A stretch of DNA of 64,000 nucleotides from Chrysemys picta bellii (GCF_011386835.1 NC_088791.1:123914943-123978942), one strand, 5' to 3'; positions 40,610-53,639 are shown, numbered from the stretch's first letter. Numbers and translations are program-made. The notes: generated from the sequence alone by a model not told the origin.

Positions 40610-42254
40610 ATTCTTGAAGGCAATGGAAAGACTTCTATCCTGCAAAAGATCCTTGGGGTCACTCACTAGGGATGGGAAAAGAAACATCTATTTTATATTT
40701 CTTATTTTCTTTTACATTTAAAAAATGGTTTGTGTAATCTATGGACAGCCTCGCTTCATTTAGAATTCTGTATTTGTGCCACTGTTTCGTTTTTTCATGT
40801 TGTTTACCTTCTTGTGCCATAGAGATGATATCATACAATAAATAAAGGGCAAAGTCCTTTTGCAAGCATGAATTGATCCAGTCTCCCTATTTGACAGGAC
40901 AATAAGTCATGGAGCAGTAGTTTTGTTTTGCCTTTTTAATGTTTTTCCTCAAGTGAAACTGTCCACCCTCACTAACCTCAGTGAGAAAGATGTGGGGAGG
41001 GTATTCAGGGGTTGATAGCTGGAGTATAGCAAGTAGACTTCATCTTTCTTACACCCTCCTTCAACTAGCAGAAACATTTTAACTTTTTTACCATATACAC
41101 AATAGAAAGGATTAGTTGTGGCCTTGTGTTTGGGGCCCTGCATGCCTGAGTTCATCTTCTCGTTCCTGCTTAACCTGGAGGGGCAAGAAACTTACCAACA
41201 AACTTTCCCTCTCCAGTGGACCATATGAAAGAGGATTGTCTCTTCCAGGCCCTCCTTTCTGGCAATGCAACTGCAATAAGGAAGGAAACACACCACTAAT
41301 ACCCCTCGCGGGTGGGCCTGTTACACATGAAGAAAATCGCTACTCCAACCCCCTGTCCATCAGTGGGACCACAATGAGAAACGAAACCCACCAATCCATT
41401 CGCACTCTGGCAATGTGGGAGAAGGCTTATTTGGAGCCCTAAAGCTAGTCCTGTCGTGACTAGCTAACACAATGTTGAATATGACCTGTCCTTGTTTACA
41501 CTGACTGCAAACTTGCAGTCAGCATGAGTGTTAAACTTGCTAGAGACAAATTCTAATATAAAATTTTATAGCAAAAATAAGGCCTCTGTGTCTGTGTATT
41601 TATATACAAACACACATCATTTAGGAATAATGGTAATCTTTATTACCTCAACAAATTCCAGGACTTTTTTTCCACCATGCGAATCATCACCAAAGAAAAT
41701 GTTAAAATATGTATTCTCATGTTACTTTAATATTCCCTTCTCATGTATTCCTTGATTCCTTATTCTAACACAGCCTCAATCTAGCACTAAGCCTTATTGA
41801 TTTATTTCTGCTCTATTTCCAAAATCATCTCTTTCCCACTAACACCATAAAAACCTTAGGAAAGCCCTTTCAGCCTTTGACCTTGACAATATGACTTTCT
41901 TATCCTCTCTGAGACCCATGCTTCCATACTCTCTAAGCTGTTCAAAATAAAGTCGTGAAAGTAATCAACATCTTCCAATGTTATGGCCACATTTATCCCT
42001 CCTAAAGGTCAGTCAGAGACACACTAAAATGTACCTCAATTGCTTTCTCTTGACACCAGAGAAATTCTTCAGACTCCATTTTGTGCCCCTAGCTTTTATT
42101 TTGAATAAGCAAAAGTCACTCCACCATTAGAAGCTGCAGGTCAGATGATAAGGTCAGCAAATCATAGCTCTGAGGTAAACAATGGCAATGAGCATGTGCA
42201 GAGTGCAATATTGGCATGCATCCAAGAATGAGGCAATGTTGGCATGCATTCAAA
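40610..42254. other. Intergenic, nothing recognised
   Basis: No gene or clear repeat. The short frame at 41116-41442 has no recognisable motif. Confidence 0.4.
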
Positions 42255-42262
42255 CTGATAAG

Positions 42263-42914
42263 TAGGGCCCTACCAAATACAAGGTCCATTTTGGTCAATT
42301 TCAGTCATAGGATTTTAAAAAACATAAATTTCATTATTTCAGATATTTAAATCTGAAATTTCAGGTGTTGTAATTATAGGGGTCCTGACCCCAAAGGGAG
42401 TTGTGGGGAGTTGGTAGCAAGGTTATTGTAGGGAGGTGGGGAGTTGCGGTACTGCTACCCTTACTTCTGGGCTGCTGCTGATGGCAGCGCCGCTGCTTTC
42501 AGAGCTGGGCAGCCGGAGAGCGGCAGCTGCTGGCCGGGAGCCCAGCTCTGAAGGCAAAAGCCGCTGCCAGCAGCAGCACAGAAGGATGGCATGGTATGGT
42601 ATTGCCACCCTTACTTCTGAGCTGCTGTCTGCAGAGCTGGGCCCTCAGTCAGCAGCCGTCACTATCTGGCCGCCCAGCTCAGAAGGCAGCGCAGAAGCGA
42701 TGGTGGCAACACTGTGACCCCTCTAAAATATCCTTGTGATCACCCCTGCAACTCCCTTTTGGGTCAGGACCCCCAGTTTGAGAAACACTGGTCTCCCCCA
42801 TGAAATCTGTATAGTATAGGGTAAAAGCACACATAAGACCAGATTTCACGGGGGGAGACCAGATTTCACGGTCCGTGATGCATTTTTCATGGCTGTGAAT
42901 TTGGTAGGGCCTTA
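42263..42914. mobile_element. hAT-like element, 652 bp, perfect 8-bp TSD
   Basis: Ends TAGGGCCCTACCAAAT and ATTTGGTAGGGCCTTA are inverse with one mismatch. The direct repeat CTGATAAG flanks both sides (42255-42262, 42915-42922). The GC-rich centre with GCTGCTGCTGATGGCAGCGCC repeats has shadow ORFs but no transposase. Confidence 0.9.
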
Positions 42915-42929
42915 CTGATAAGAATGTTT

Positions 42930-43530
42930 GGCAGGAAGCATGCGCAGAAAAGCTTTGATAAGACAATGAGCATGTGACAGCTGACAGGACAGTGTAAGAG
43001 GCAGATGGTTAGGATGATTGAGTGAGGAGTGGACAAAGAATTCAGAGAGAAACTAAGTAGTTGAGAGGCAGAGAGCAGTTGAACTGGCAAGAGACCTGAA
43101 GAAAGCTGATTGAGAAAGGTAGCTATAACAGGTATAAAGGTAGCAGCAGCGCCAGAAAGCCAACAGGACAGAGTAAGCCTGCCAGAATAATCATAGTTTA
43201 GTATTAGTATGTATATGTGTGTGATGTATGAGAGTGTGTTAACTGTAACTTATATATGTAAAACAAAGTACAATTTAAGAACTGCTGTCAGTGATCTGTG
43301 GCAGACTGGCCATCTGTAACAGAGTGTGACAACTTGGAATCACTTGGACTGTATGCAATTGCGGTCTGTATGCTCTTTAACTTGCAATAAGGGATTTGTG
43401 TTTTATTTATGATTTTAGATGTATTTTATTAGGGATTGCTAGTTACATTAATAAAAAGATACTTTGTTTTGGAAAGAATACTGCCTGTGTCAATCACTTG
43501 TCAAAAGGCTGTATCTGTGTCCCCCAAGTT
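42930..43530 (+). repeat. Possible LTR fragment
   Basis: A non-coding stretch with a late ATTAATAAAAAG signal near 43449, followed by about 80 bp, in the style of an LTR poly(A) region. The ends are not found. Confidence 0.25.
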
Positions 43531-43539
43531 TTGCATCTG

Positions 43540-43625
43540 AAGAAGTGATTTTTTTTACACATGAAAGCTTATGCCCAAATAAATCTGTTAGTCTTTAAGG
43601 TGCCACCAGACTCCTTGAAGTTCTT
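43540..43625 (-). repeat. Interspersed repeat tail, reverse of the 1.84 kb family
   Basis: GAAAGCTTATGCCCAAATAAA, TTAGTCTTTAAGGTGCCACC and AGACTCCTTG match the reverse complement of the repeat at 1840-2070. Confidence 0.6.
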
Positions 43626-43884
43626 TCTTAACTACCCCGGAGATCCAGACCTTAGATTAAGGGGGTGATAGGGAGGTTATTCTAGTGGCACCCTAAAGCC
43701 TATTTTGGGGGGGTAACAAAACAGGTTAAAAAATCTTTGGCCTAAAACCCATCTCTCACTATATGTAATCTTCCTGAAGCAATACTATGGAGTACTGTGG
43801 AATCCTGTGAAGTGCTGAGCTCCTTCAACTACTTCTGAGTTTAGCAAAAGTGTAGGATTGACAGCGGCAAGTATCAAATCCTTG

Positions 43885-44015
43885 GGCCACAATCCAGCAA
43901 AGCACTCAAGCACATGCTTAACTTCTATGGCACTACTTGCTTGTTTACAGTTAACTGGACTACTCGCATGCTTAAAATTAAGTACGTGTTTAAGTGTTTT
44001 GCTGGCTCGGGGCGT
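43885..44015. repeat. Palindromic repeat copy upstream of BIK
   Basis: Arms CCAGCAAAGCACTCAAGCACATGC and AAGTACGTGTTTAAGTGTTTTGCTGG are inverse copies around TACTTGCTTG/ACTACTCGCATG. Same family as 51164-51246. It lies about 0.2 kb before the BIK CpG island. Confidence 0.6.
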
Positions 44016-44499
44016 TAATGACTGGCCCTTTGGAAAAACCAGGCTGCAGAGTCCTATTTTTGTTGACATTTATTTCAAATTGGAAATCCGATTAGAAAGA
44101 CCTCCCCCACCCCAATCCCTGCTCCGCTCGTCCCTCCACCCACCCAGCCCCACTCCGCTCAGGTATCGCTCCTGTTCGTCATCCTGGCCTCTCGGTTCCT
44201 CATCCCTCCACACGCTTCCTCCCCACACGCCGCTCAGCTCCTCGCAGCTCCGCACCACTTCCCACCCCTCCTCCGTGTCGCTATGGGAACATTTGGGGCA
44301 GGCTCAGCTACGCTCCGTGCAAAGGGCAGCAGCTCTCTCCTGCAAGGGGGGGAGGTTCGTACCACTTGGCACGCACACCCCAGCTCTGGCTCGGCAGCCC
44401 GAGCATGGGCAGAAGCACCCAAGGCACATGCCGGGGCAGGGCAGGCGGCTCTGCTCTTCCAGCCAGGGGCGGGTCGGGGAGAGGTGGTTGGCGCTCCGG

Positions 44500-44597
44500 G
44501 AGCAGGGCGGGGCACGGCGCGGGCTGGGCGGGAGCCGCGGCGAGTCGGCTCCAGGCGCAGCGCGGACAATAGGGGCCGTTCTGCAAGTGACGCTGCG
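44500..44597 (+). other. BIK: Probable BIK untranslated exon 1 (5' end estimated)
   Basis: Ends at the consensus donor GCG/GTGAGTAG. No in-frame connection to the BIK ATG is needed because the coding start lies 10.6 kb downstream. Confidence 0.45.
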
Positions 44598-44707
44598 GTG
44601 AGTAGAGTGCCCCTTTCGCTGTCCGCGGGCCAGCCCCTGCCCTGGACGAGCCCGGGAAAGGGGGGCTCGCGGGGCACTAAGGCTTGTGTCTCTCTCTGTG
44701 TCTGCAG

Positions 44708-44755
44708 GGCAGCGGTCGCTTCCACGCCGGCCAGAGACGGCAAAGCACAGCTAAG
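44708..44755 (+). other. BIK: Probable BIK untranslated exon 2, 48 nt
   Basis: Pyrimidine-rich acceptor CTCTCTCTGTGTCTGCAG before it and donor CTAAG/GTAGGGG after it. Inferred from splice signals only. It could be optional. Confidence 0.4.
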
Positions 44756-45079
44756 GTAGGGGCAGCGGCACACTTGTTGCGTTGGATGCTGAGGATTTCG
44801 CCTCCAAGGCGGCCGGGTGTGGATCGGGTGCACGGAGGTGGTTGGGGGACTAGTGCACTCTCCCGGGAGAGGGGCTTGCATGGTCGCTGGTACACACGGC
44901 GCGCTGGGGGTGCGCCAGCTCCGAAGAGCCACGAAGAGTGAGTGCCTGGGCTGAGGGGGGTCATCCCCTGTTTATTGCCGGGACTAAGCGTCTGCATCCA
45001 GGAGCTGAGACATGGAAGGGAAGTAGGCACTGTAACTTGTGACTGCGTGTCGAGAGACGTGCTCGCTCGCGGCTACATT

Positions 45080-48000
45080 TCAGTCCTCTTCCCATTACTT
45101 TCTCCGAGGTCTTGCTGCCTCTCTCCCCCTGCGTCGTGTTTGCTTGTTTCGAGGTGTATTGTGCACGCTGCAGCATTTCAGGAGGCGATTTTTTTCGGTT
45201 CAGTGAGAAAGGGACTATGTAATTTTTTTTATACAGTGATAAGCTTTCATTTTGGTCAAACCTGAGTAAGGTTTGTTAAAAAAACAACCGAACTCATTCT
45301 TATTTTAGAGACACTAGAAACCACAAGTCAAAGTCTTTTTTAAAACATTGAAGGTAACAACAGTAGAAGTATATCACCTGCCATAACAACTAAAAAGCTT
45401 TTAGAGCTTTGATTTTTAAAAGGAGGAAATAGGTATGTTGACCTATATATATATATATATATATATAGTGTTTCTCTTCCTTTAAGGATCATGTACATTT
45501 CAAAAACATTTCCTCTTGCACTAAGTGAGAATCCAGTCCTGCATTTATTTAAATCAAGCAGTACTTTGCAATTGACTATAATGGATACAGAATCAGGTCT
45601 TCAGCATATGGAAAATAAATCTCCCTAGGGTAAAAAAGGTGGAGTGAATAACTCTCATTAGTAGTAACTTGAGTGGATCTACTAATTTTCAAATGCAAAA
45701 AGGTATGGAACCCTTTTAGGGAATAAATGTTTGTTTTTAAGACCGATAGTGTAGGGGTGGAGGCCTAGATCTGATAGTGCTGGGTGGAAGGTGGCGGGGC
45801 TGATGATTTTCTTGGATTGTTTACATTTACAGTAGGGTTTTAAAAGGGACATGTACTGTGTATTTTTTGGGAAAAAAATGTTTCTTTGGTAGAGATAGTA
45901 TTTTTTGTATTCAGCTACTGTAGTCTAGATGTATTCTAAACAAATTAGTTGAGAATTTGTTCTTTCCCTCTCAGCAAACCAGGAAATAAAATTAAAAGGG
46001 CCTTTGAAGGAAGACTAAAGTTTATAACTTTATAAATTTGTAGGTGATAGAGATTGTCCTGGAAATTTAAAAACATTATTCAATAGTTTTTTCCCCTGCC
46101 TTCCTCCCCAATTTGTAGAAATGTTTACATTTCCTGAGTGCTGAAGTTAGCAATGGCAAGATTCTTGAGCTAGTGCTAGAATTAATAAATCCATACAATT
46201 TTATAAACTCTCAGTCCCTGTTATGAATACAACTAAAACAATCTTTTGACTTAATCCAGATGGTGACTTACTAAAGTCAATGTAAAGAGTTCAGATAAAG
46301 TTTAGACCATATCAGAAAGTGCCATTACACAAGTGTGGTGAAGACTGATAGCAGTCCTATTATAAACCAGATACACAGGGGTTTAAATTGAGACGTGACT
46401 ATTAGCCTCAAGCTGAACTGTAATATTTTAGGTCTTATCAGAAACCCTCTTTCCTTTTAGAAAAACAAGACAAAAATGTTCCTCAGCTCCATTCCCTTCA
46501 CACACTGCCATACGTACAAAAGTGCTGTGGGTAAACTTGCATTAAAAGTTTGTGTCCCCCCCCCCCCCCCCAATTTTTTTTTTGGACTCTATATAACAAA
46601 AAATAAAAATTTCTCAGCGTGTTAGTTGAAGGTGCTTTGTCCCTGTTTATATTAAAAAGCCAATTTAGATATAAACATGATCTGACAAAAAGCAAAAATT
46701 TAAGAAGGTAGTCCACTGCAACTTGGTCAATTTGTTTCCCCAGAACTGTCCTTAATGATTTTTAGTACAGATAATGTCAGTGACATAAGAGTATCTAAAG
46801 GTGACAGAAAAGGAATAATTATGGTTTCAGTCCTGCAAACCCAGCTCACATTACATAGTAGCTCACTCCACTGGGCAATGGAACTACTTGCAGAATAGGG
46901 TACTGCATAATGGGCTTGATCCTGCTCCCAGTGAAGTCAGTGGTAAAACATGTATTTGTTTCAGCGATACAGGATCAGAGCTAAGGTGAAGAAGGGTGGC
47001 AGAAATGGATCTACAGATAATCGGATTAAAATCCAACCCTTCCATCAATAAAGGCTGAAATATCAGGCTCCGTATATTTACCCAAGGAATGTGAACAAAT
47101 AATATGTAGTTTACCCTCATTATTTCCTGTTTTAAAAAACAATTGCAAAAAAATTTGTTTGATAAAATGGGGGTGTCACATTAGTTGTGACAAACCCACA
47201 AAAGCAAGTGAGTCAAGGACACACTGTTGTGCTCTTTATTTTTCTTTCAAAAATGTTGTGACTAAAGGAGAGGACAGTAATCTTTAAAAGTTTTAAATGA
47301 TTCAGTTCCAAAAGTATTTTATAAGACAATTTGCCTTTCATATGCCATTTCTAACATGTCCAGTCCAACTGAATAAAATGCTGTATTTTTTGCTGCTTCA
47401 GTTACAGTTTACAACAATTGTGGAAGTGTTGCTTACAAGTCTATGGTAACATGACTTAACGTGGTTATGTGATCACTGTTTATTATCCCATGCCTAACAA
47501 AGTAAACACTGAAGTCTCTACATCTATCTATTTTTAAAGACGTATGTAGCAAAATACACACTGAAAAAAAAAAGTTTCTACTGCATTTGCAATCTCCAGT
47601 ACTTCAATGGGGGGGGGGGGGGAGGGGAACATGTTAAAATTATTCAAAGCTACAAAGGATTAAGGCCCTGATTCAAAAAGCATCCTTTATTTGAGGAAAG
47701 GAGCTTAAACATGTGCTGACATTTTGCTCACTTGAGCCTTGCTTGGATAAGTTAAGTGACAGAAGTTTACCATGTATAAAGATGGACTTGGCAACCAACA
47801 CAGTTAATATGAGGAATTCTAACACCAGATAAGATGAACAGCAGTGAATATTGTGTTTAAAACAAGTGGATACTGCAATGAAAGTCCTGACTTCTTCTCT
47901 TCCTGTTTGGAAATTCAGGCTGCAGTTACTTCAATTAAGCGATCTCTGCTTCTTTGGTCTTTGATTTAAGAACCATGTCTCTTGAGATGCTACAAATGAT

Positions 48001-48100
48001 ACTGATTTGAATATTATTAGAGAGATGCTTTAAAATGCTTTGACTGGAAAAATGTATAAGAAAGAGTTCTCTGGCAGTTAACTACAACAACAACAAAAAT
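45080..48100. other. BIK first long intron, mostly unique
   Basis: Simple repeats only: a (TA)n run at about 45444-45468, a C-run at 46557-46570 and a G-run at 47610-47623. A palindromic-family trace lies near 46.91-46.96 kb. No exon recognised. Confidence 0.4.
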
Positions 48101-48109
48101 CTATCTGTT

Positions 48110-48515
48110 CCTTTTAATGTGATTGTGATAAACTCGAGGAACTCAGTTTGTTTATCTTAACAGAGAGAAGGTTAAGGAGTGATTTGATTAATCTACATAG
48201 GGAACAAATATTTAATAACGGGCTCTTCAGTGTAGCAGAGAAAGGCATAATATGATCCAATGGATGGAAGTTGAAGCTAGGCAAATTCAGACTGGAAATA
48301 AGGTGTACATTTTTGACAGTGAGAGATATAAACCATTGCAACAACTTACCAAGGGTTGTGGTAGATTCTTCACCGTTGACAGTTTTTAAATCACAATTGG
48401 TTTTTCTTCTAAATGATCTGCTCTAGGAGTTATTTTGAGGAAGTTCTGTGGCTTATGGGAGGGCAGAGTAGATGGTCACAATGATCCTTTCTGGCCTTGG
48501 AATCTATGCCTGTGT
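48110..48515 (+). mobile_element. CR1 LINE 3' end, plus strand
   Basis: GGGCTCTTCAGTGTAGCAGAG, CAGACTGGAAATAAGGTGTAC, GATCTGCTCTAGGAGTTATTTTG and the end CTTTCTGGCCTTGGAATCTATG are the CR1 3' coding/UTR blocks. Heavily 5'-truncated. Confidence 0.82.
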
Positions 48516-48885
48516 TTTAAAAACAAACTTTAATGTGAAAGATAACACCACCACAATATAGCATAAGAGGGATTTCCAAGAACTAATATAAATAGGAATG
48601 TTTTCATACAATTTAATAATAATTTTTTATTCAAATGTTTAACATCAATATAATAGCATTGTGTAGTACATAAGACCCAAAAAGTGAAAGTAAGAACTAT
48701 TTTCATTGTCTGAACTAACATGTAAAAAGTAAACAGACAGCATAAACGGTGAACAAATTAAATGAGAATCTCAGTTTTAAAAATCTATTTGTAAACAATT
48801 TTCTCATAATTTAAATCTAACAGCAGGAAGGGAGAATCCCATTGGGTCCTATAGAATAAGACTGTCAAGGGGCTTGACCCTACAA

Positions 48886-49028
48886 GTTGCTGAACACTCC
48901 AGCTGCAATTCAACGAAACCGCTAACCACTTTGACTGAAGTGGGATTATTCATATATTTATAGTTAATGGGAGTACTCATTTGCTTAAAGGTAAGCACAT
49001 GTTTAGATGCTTTGCTGGATCAAGGTCA
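48886..49028. repeat. Palindromic repeat copy
   Basis: TGGGATTATTCATATATTTATAG centre with AAGCACATGTTTAGATGCTTTGCTGG on the right arm; the left arm is decayed. Confidence 0.4.
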
Positions 49029-49029
49029 G

Positions 49030-50450
49030 CATGTTCAGCACCTTAAGAGTGAGCCTGATACCAGTAAAGGTCTGAATTCTTCAGCCCAGTCAATAAAAGT
49101 GGACTCTGATGCTCGTGTCCAGCAAATGGATTCATTGTGGGCACTTAACATATGACTGCAGGGTCAATTCCTCAAGTAGTCCAGGATAATATCTCAAATG
49201 ATTTAAAAAAATACAGATGTTAGATTTTATAAGAAGCCCAACTCTATTATATAATAATTGTAGTAAAAATGCAACATAACATTCACAGATATCCATCTAC
49301 GAGGCAAATTTATTTTTTGCCAATGTAGTTTTTGTACTGTTATTAGCACAAAACTAAAAACAAAAACAAAAACACCAAAACAAAAAATACACATGTTTTA
49401 GAAGGAATTTATACCTAATAGAAGAAAAATTATTTTCCGCTGCTTTGTGGTCTACCTACATATTACCAAAATACGGATGTTTTCATGCCTATATTCCACT
49501 GGTTGCTTTAAGACAACTTTGGGGGGTAGTAATTTTTAATGTAATCTTAATTAATTTAAAGATTCTTTGCCTTTGGGGGGATGTGGGGAAAACAAAAGGC
49601 AAATTCTGATTTTAAAAGTAACAGGAATACTAAAGCAAAATCTTTCTGGATGGAGATAAAGAATTATGCTAGTATTGTTGTTCTGAGAGTAAGTAGAACA
49701 AAGGAAATATGAAAAGATCAGTGTTGTTTTTTCAATGTAATCAACTGTTTGATTCATAACAGATTCTGAGGTAAAGGTATTTATATCAAACTTAGATGTA
49801 CAAAATGTTTCAGGAGTGATTTTTATATCACTAATTTAATGTAATTGAAATGTAATGAATAAAGTAAATACAATGCATATATTATAGTCCTAGAAAAGTG
49901 TGCCTTTAAGAATAATTTGAGGCTGTGTTAAGAACTGTTTGCATTTAAACTGTGGCCAAGATCATTGAAGTTAAGTTGACAGAGAAAATGGCGGGAAGCA
50001 AAGGATGAGCACATTGCTGCATCTGACCTGTTAGGGAATTGAGACTTAATCCTGAAGCCTAACCAGAAAAAATGAACACTGGTCATTTACCCCGGAGTTT
50101 TAATCACAAATAGTACCTAGAGCTTCCTAAAATGTAATAACTTGGGATTTTAAGAGTACTGTCCTATAGAGAGAAATACTAATGTACTACTTTATCTCTT
50201 ATGCTAATTAGTACTTAATCCTCTGCCATTCTACAAAAGAGTTGTCCTTGTAAAATGAATAGGATTTGTATTTGCAAAGGTGAGCATGATGTCATATTTT
50301 GGAATAGTAGGATATATAGTAGAGACATGTATGCAAACAACCAAGCCTTTATTTGTTTTCCATTTAAATTTCAGTTTGCATAGGCAGCTGGTAGAATCTG
50401 AAACAGTTTGAGATATGCCTTGATACCTGAATGTAAAGGAGTAAGAGGTC
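49030..50450. other. BIK intron, nothing recognised
   Basis: AT-rich sequence with A-rich CAAAAAC repeats near 49.36 kb. No gene or known repeat. Confidence 0.4.
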
Positions 50451-50451
50451 C

Positions 50452-50533
50452 CATCCTGCAATCCTTATTTACACGGGTAGGCACCTAAAAAGGATGTAAC
50501 TACTCAAGTGAGTAAAAACTGCAGGATTGCGCC
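50452..50533. repeat. Short palindromic repeat
   Basis: CCATCCTGCAATCCTTATTTAC and GTAAAAACTGCAGGATTGCG form inverse arms around a CTACTCAAGTGAGT core. Confidence 0.5.
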
Positions 50534-51163
50534 CCCAAGAGTAGAACTATGTCAGTCAGTCAGTCCTAGTTTACTATTTTCAGGGCATGTATGTTTCCTC
50601 CCCATATAACTGTCTCTAAAACGAATGCACACTCATTATAGCATATCTTTAGTTTCACTTCATTTTACCAAGACATGGCTCTATTAAATACATTTTTTAA
50701 ACGGTTTGGACTGAAAGATAAGGATGACTGCCTTCTTAAAGGATACTGCCAACCAAATAATGTTGTCAAATTGAAGAAGAGTTCAAATTAATTTCAGGTC
50801 CTATGTTTGTCCCCAACTCCCCCTGCCACCACCACATTTTCCTATTTTTAAAAAATGTTTTCCTGATCCCTTTTGCTGAGTGGAAATACCACAAATAGAG
50901 ATAACTGACTAAACACACAGTGCTGTCAGATCTACAAAGGAAAGATTTCCCTTCCTATTTCTTCTAACAATCTTAGATGTTACCTATAACAATAGTAGAT
51001 AGATTATTTTAATCAAAGTTGTGCCCCAGTACAATTCAGAAGACTGTTCAGATACTCTCTGCCAAAGGTGCTATGTCATCTAACCATAATTCTGTTCATT
51101 CGGAGCTGTTATACCTATCCTATAGTTAGGTATTAAGAATTTTTTTTAAAATCTGGATTTAAA

Positions 51164-51246
51164 CCCTGATTCAGCAAAGCACATGTTTAACCCCATTGAA
51201 GTCCATGGTCCCTTTAAAGTTAAGCATATGCTTTGCTGAATCAGGG
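51164..51246. repeat. 83-bp palindromic repeat
   Basis: CCCTGATTCAGCAAAGCA and its exact inverse TGCTTTGCTGAATCAGGG are separated by a centre with GTTTAACCCCATTGAAGTCC. Best-preserved ends of this family in the window. Confidence 0.7.
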
Positions 51247-51249
51247 CCA

Positions 51250-52780
51250 TGCACAGGAGAATGACCTTTTTGGCATGTATGCTAGTTTGACCAAGTTATT
51301 GATGATATGGGGCTTCTACATCACTCTCTCACGGCACAGCTGAAAAGATTAGATAGTGTTTAAAGTGATATATAAGTGTTAAGGTATTCACAACCTTCCT
51401 ACATGTCATTCAGTCTACCTCTTCCACATATATATCTGGAAAAAAGGAGGGACAAGTGGAGCATCATAGTTATGTCATTCGCTGGACTCCCCAGAGTCCA
51501 AATTCATACTCTGCAGGCTCTCCAGAGCAGTTTCAGGATTGTTCTAGCAAAGGGAGATGCTCCCTTGCCCAGCTCTCTGTAGGGCTATAGTCGGGAAAGA
51601 AAACAGGCCAGATGAATGCTGCTTTTGCAGCATTAATATATGCCATTTTGCACCCAATTTTTAAACCAATATAGGGCCTGATTTGGCCTGACATTTCCAA
51701 AAACAAAAACATTCTGTTAAGCTTCTGCTTTGACACTAAATAACCCATTTGTCTTGTATTTCTTCAGCATGGCAGTAGTCATTGTAAGGCCGCCTCTGAC
51801 AGGGCACTCCCAACACGATGGAATACTATTATAAATACCCCCTTTGTTAGGTCTTCCTTGCTCTAACATTCAACAAGTTGGTTGGCAAAAACAGCATATC
51901 AGGCTGCAGCTGAATTCTGAGCAGCATGACCTAATATATATATATGACAGTTTCTTTTTTAGCCTGTGGGAGGAAGGTATTATCATAACAGGTGTGAGGT
52001 AGCATATGTTGTGCTTTAGGCTTTTGCCATGGTATTGTGTGGTTTGTTTACATGTCTGATTTCTGTGGTGCATCGTCTTATTATAGGTCATTTTCAGAAC
52101 TAAGTTTTCATCTCCTACAGATATAGACATTTCCACTGTGTGGCTCTGAATCTGAAACCAACCTCTTTCTATTCTAGATATGGAAAAAAAATACCTTTTT
52201 TAGAGAAGTTTCCTCAATGCACTATTGTTCAGTCCATGGACAGTTACTATAAAAATAGTGACATGCAGTTTTAATATCAGAATTTAATACTTTTATATTT
52301 CACTCCATATAATAATCCTTTACACCTCCACAGCACCTTTGTCAGAGACTCTCTAAGTGCTTTAAAAGCATTAAAAATACACAGTCATCTTAAATTTTCA
52401 AATGGAAGTGTGATTTTTATCTCTTACTATCGCAAGAAGCACCACACTTGAGAGGAAATGTTTGACAGCACTTTTTGGATTGTTAATCAATTTCACTATT
52501 TCCCTGTATAGTCAGTCAGTGCTGACTCTTATCCGCGCAGACTACTCATACAGCAACAGGGGGTAGAAACATTAAAGGTAACTGTCAGGGTGATTTTAGA
52601 AACAGATATATCACTTAAAACTACTTTTAATTCTTTTGTAAAAGATGGCTGGTTAAGAAACTTAGCTATTCTGTAAAATAGGGCCAGATTTTAATCACTT
52701 ATTTTCATTGAGTAATACCTTACTCCATGAGTAGGCCCATTGAAATAAAGGAATAAGATACTGCTTTTCATTAATAAGGG
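51250..52780. other. BIK intron, nothing certain
   Basis: Mostly unique AT-rich sequence. 52.32-52.45 kb (CTCCACAGCACCTTTGTC, GTGCTTTAAAAGCATTAA) may be the far end of the MIR-type copy that follows. Confidence 0.35.
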
Positions 52781-52784
52781 TGAC

Positions 52785-52910
52785 AGAATCTAGCTTTAAG
52801 TGATTTGTCCACTATAATGCAACTCAGTAGCAAAGTCTGGAATAAAACTCAGGACTGCTGACTGCCAGGGTCTACCTCTTACTGCCAAGCCATGCTGCCT
52901 CTTGGAAATT
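52785..52910 (-). repeat. MIR-type SINE, minus strand
   Basis: AAGTGATTTGTCCACTATAATGC, TAGCAAAGTCTGGAATAAAACTC and CAAGCCATGCTGCCTCTT are the reversed MIR core blocks. Confidence 0.6.
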
Positions 52911-53478
52911 TGGACACATTTAAAACACCCACCCCCAAAATTAGAATATGAATAGTTTGGCAAGTACAATGTAAATTATGCAAATAAAATTTAATTAATT
53001 TAGCACAAATAATTGCTATAACTGTACTTTAATTGTTGCAACGCATAATTAAGCCACAAAATTCCTTATTTTATATAAAAGATGGTAATCATATCAAGTT
53101 TTATTGACAGGAAGATTCTTTAGTTTTATAGAGTCAAATACTATATTATCAGCTTTTCATTGGCAGCTTCCAGTTGTGTTTGTGGCCATTTATTTATGCA
53201 AGAATGTGTATGTAATAATTGTTAAATATTTTATATTGTGGTAGTACCCATTAACTACAAGACATTTTCCAAATACTGAGGAAGGGCATAGGCTATGTCC
53301 CAAAGAGCGTACAATCTAAAAAGCAATTGCATATAAGCAATTGAAATCAATTTTCACATCATTTTATTAGCATTATATGAAATTCAAAAACAAATTAACA
53401 TGATCAGCAACATGACCGATATCTTTGCCTCATTTAGTTCCGTAACTGAGTAGTCTCTGTGTTATAGTTATTTGGCCC

Positions 53479-53602
53479 TACGGTGACCAGATAGTAAGTG
53501 TAAAAAAATCGGGACGGGGGTGGGGGGTAATAGGTGCCTATATAAGAAAAATCCCCCAAAATCATGACTGTCCCTATAAAATCGGGACATCTCGTCACTC
53601 TA
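53479..53602. mobile_element. Short MITE (GGTGACCAGAT family)
   Basis: Left CGGTGACCAGATAG, right inverse CGGGACATCTCGTCACTC, with repeated AATCGGGAC motifs and TATATAAGAAAAATCCCC. A common chelonian MITE, about 124 bp, degraded ends. Confidence 0.6.
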
Positions 53603-53639
53603 TTTGGACGACAGAGAGAGTGCCTAAAAGGACACTTTT

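Larger units (their letters stand above)
44200..45080 (+). promoter_or_regulatory. BIK: CpG island and probable BIK promoter
   Basis: Dense CpG and high GC, TATA-less. It contains a plus-strand donor GACGCTGCG/GTGAGT (44597) and a following small exon with good splice signals, so the start site is probably about 44.5 kb. The long overlapping open frames on both strands (44234-44932, 44283-44759) reflect composition. Confidence 0.65.

Noticed and set aside
43858..44601. 247-codon plus-strand ORF
   Set aside because: It starts in a palindromic repeat and runs through the CpG island, crossing the likely BIK exon 1. No domain is seen and the serine/proline/arginine content follows base composition.
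44234..44932. 232-codon minus ORF and 158-codon plus ORF in the BIK CpG island
   Set aside because: Composition-driven open frames with no recognisable domain. The splice signals point to untranslated exons instead.
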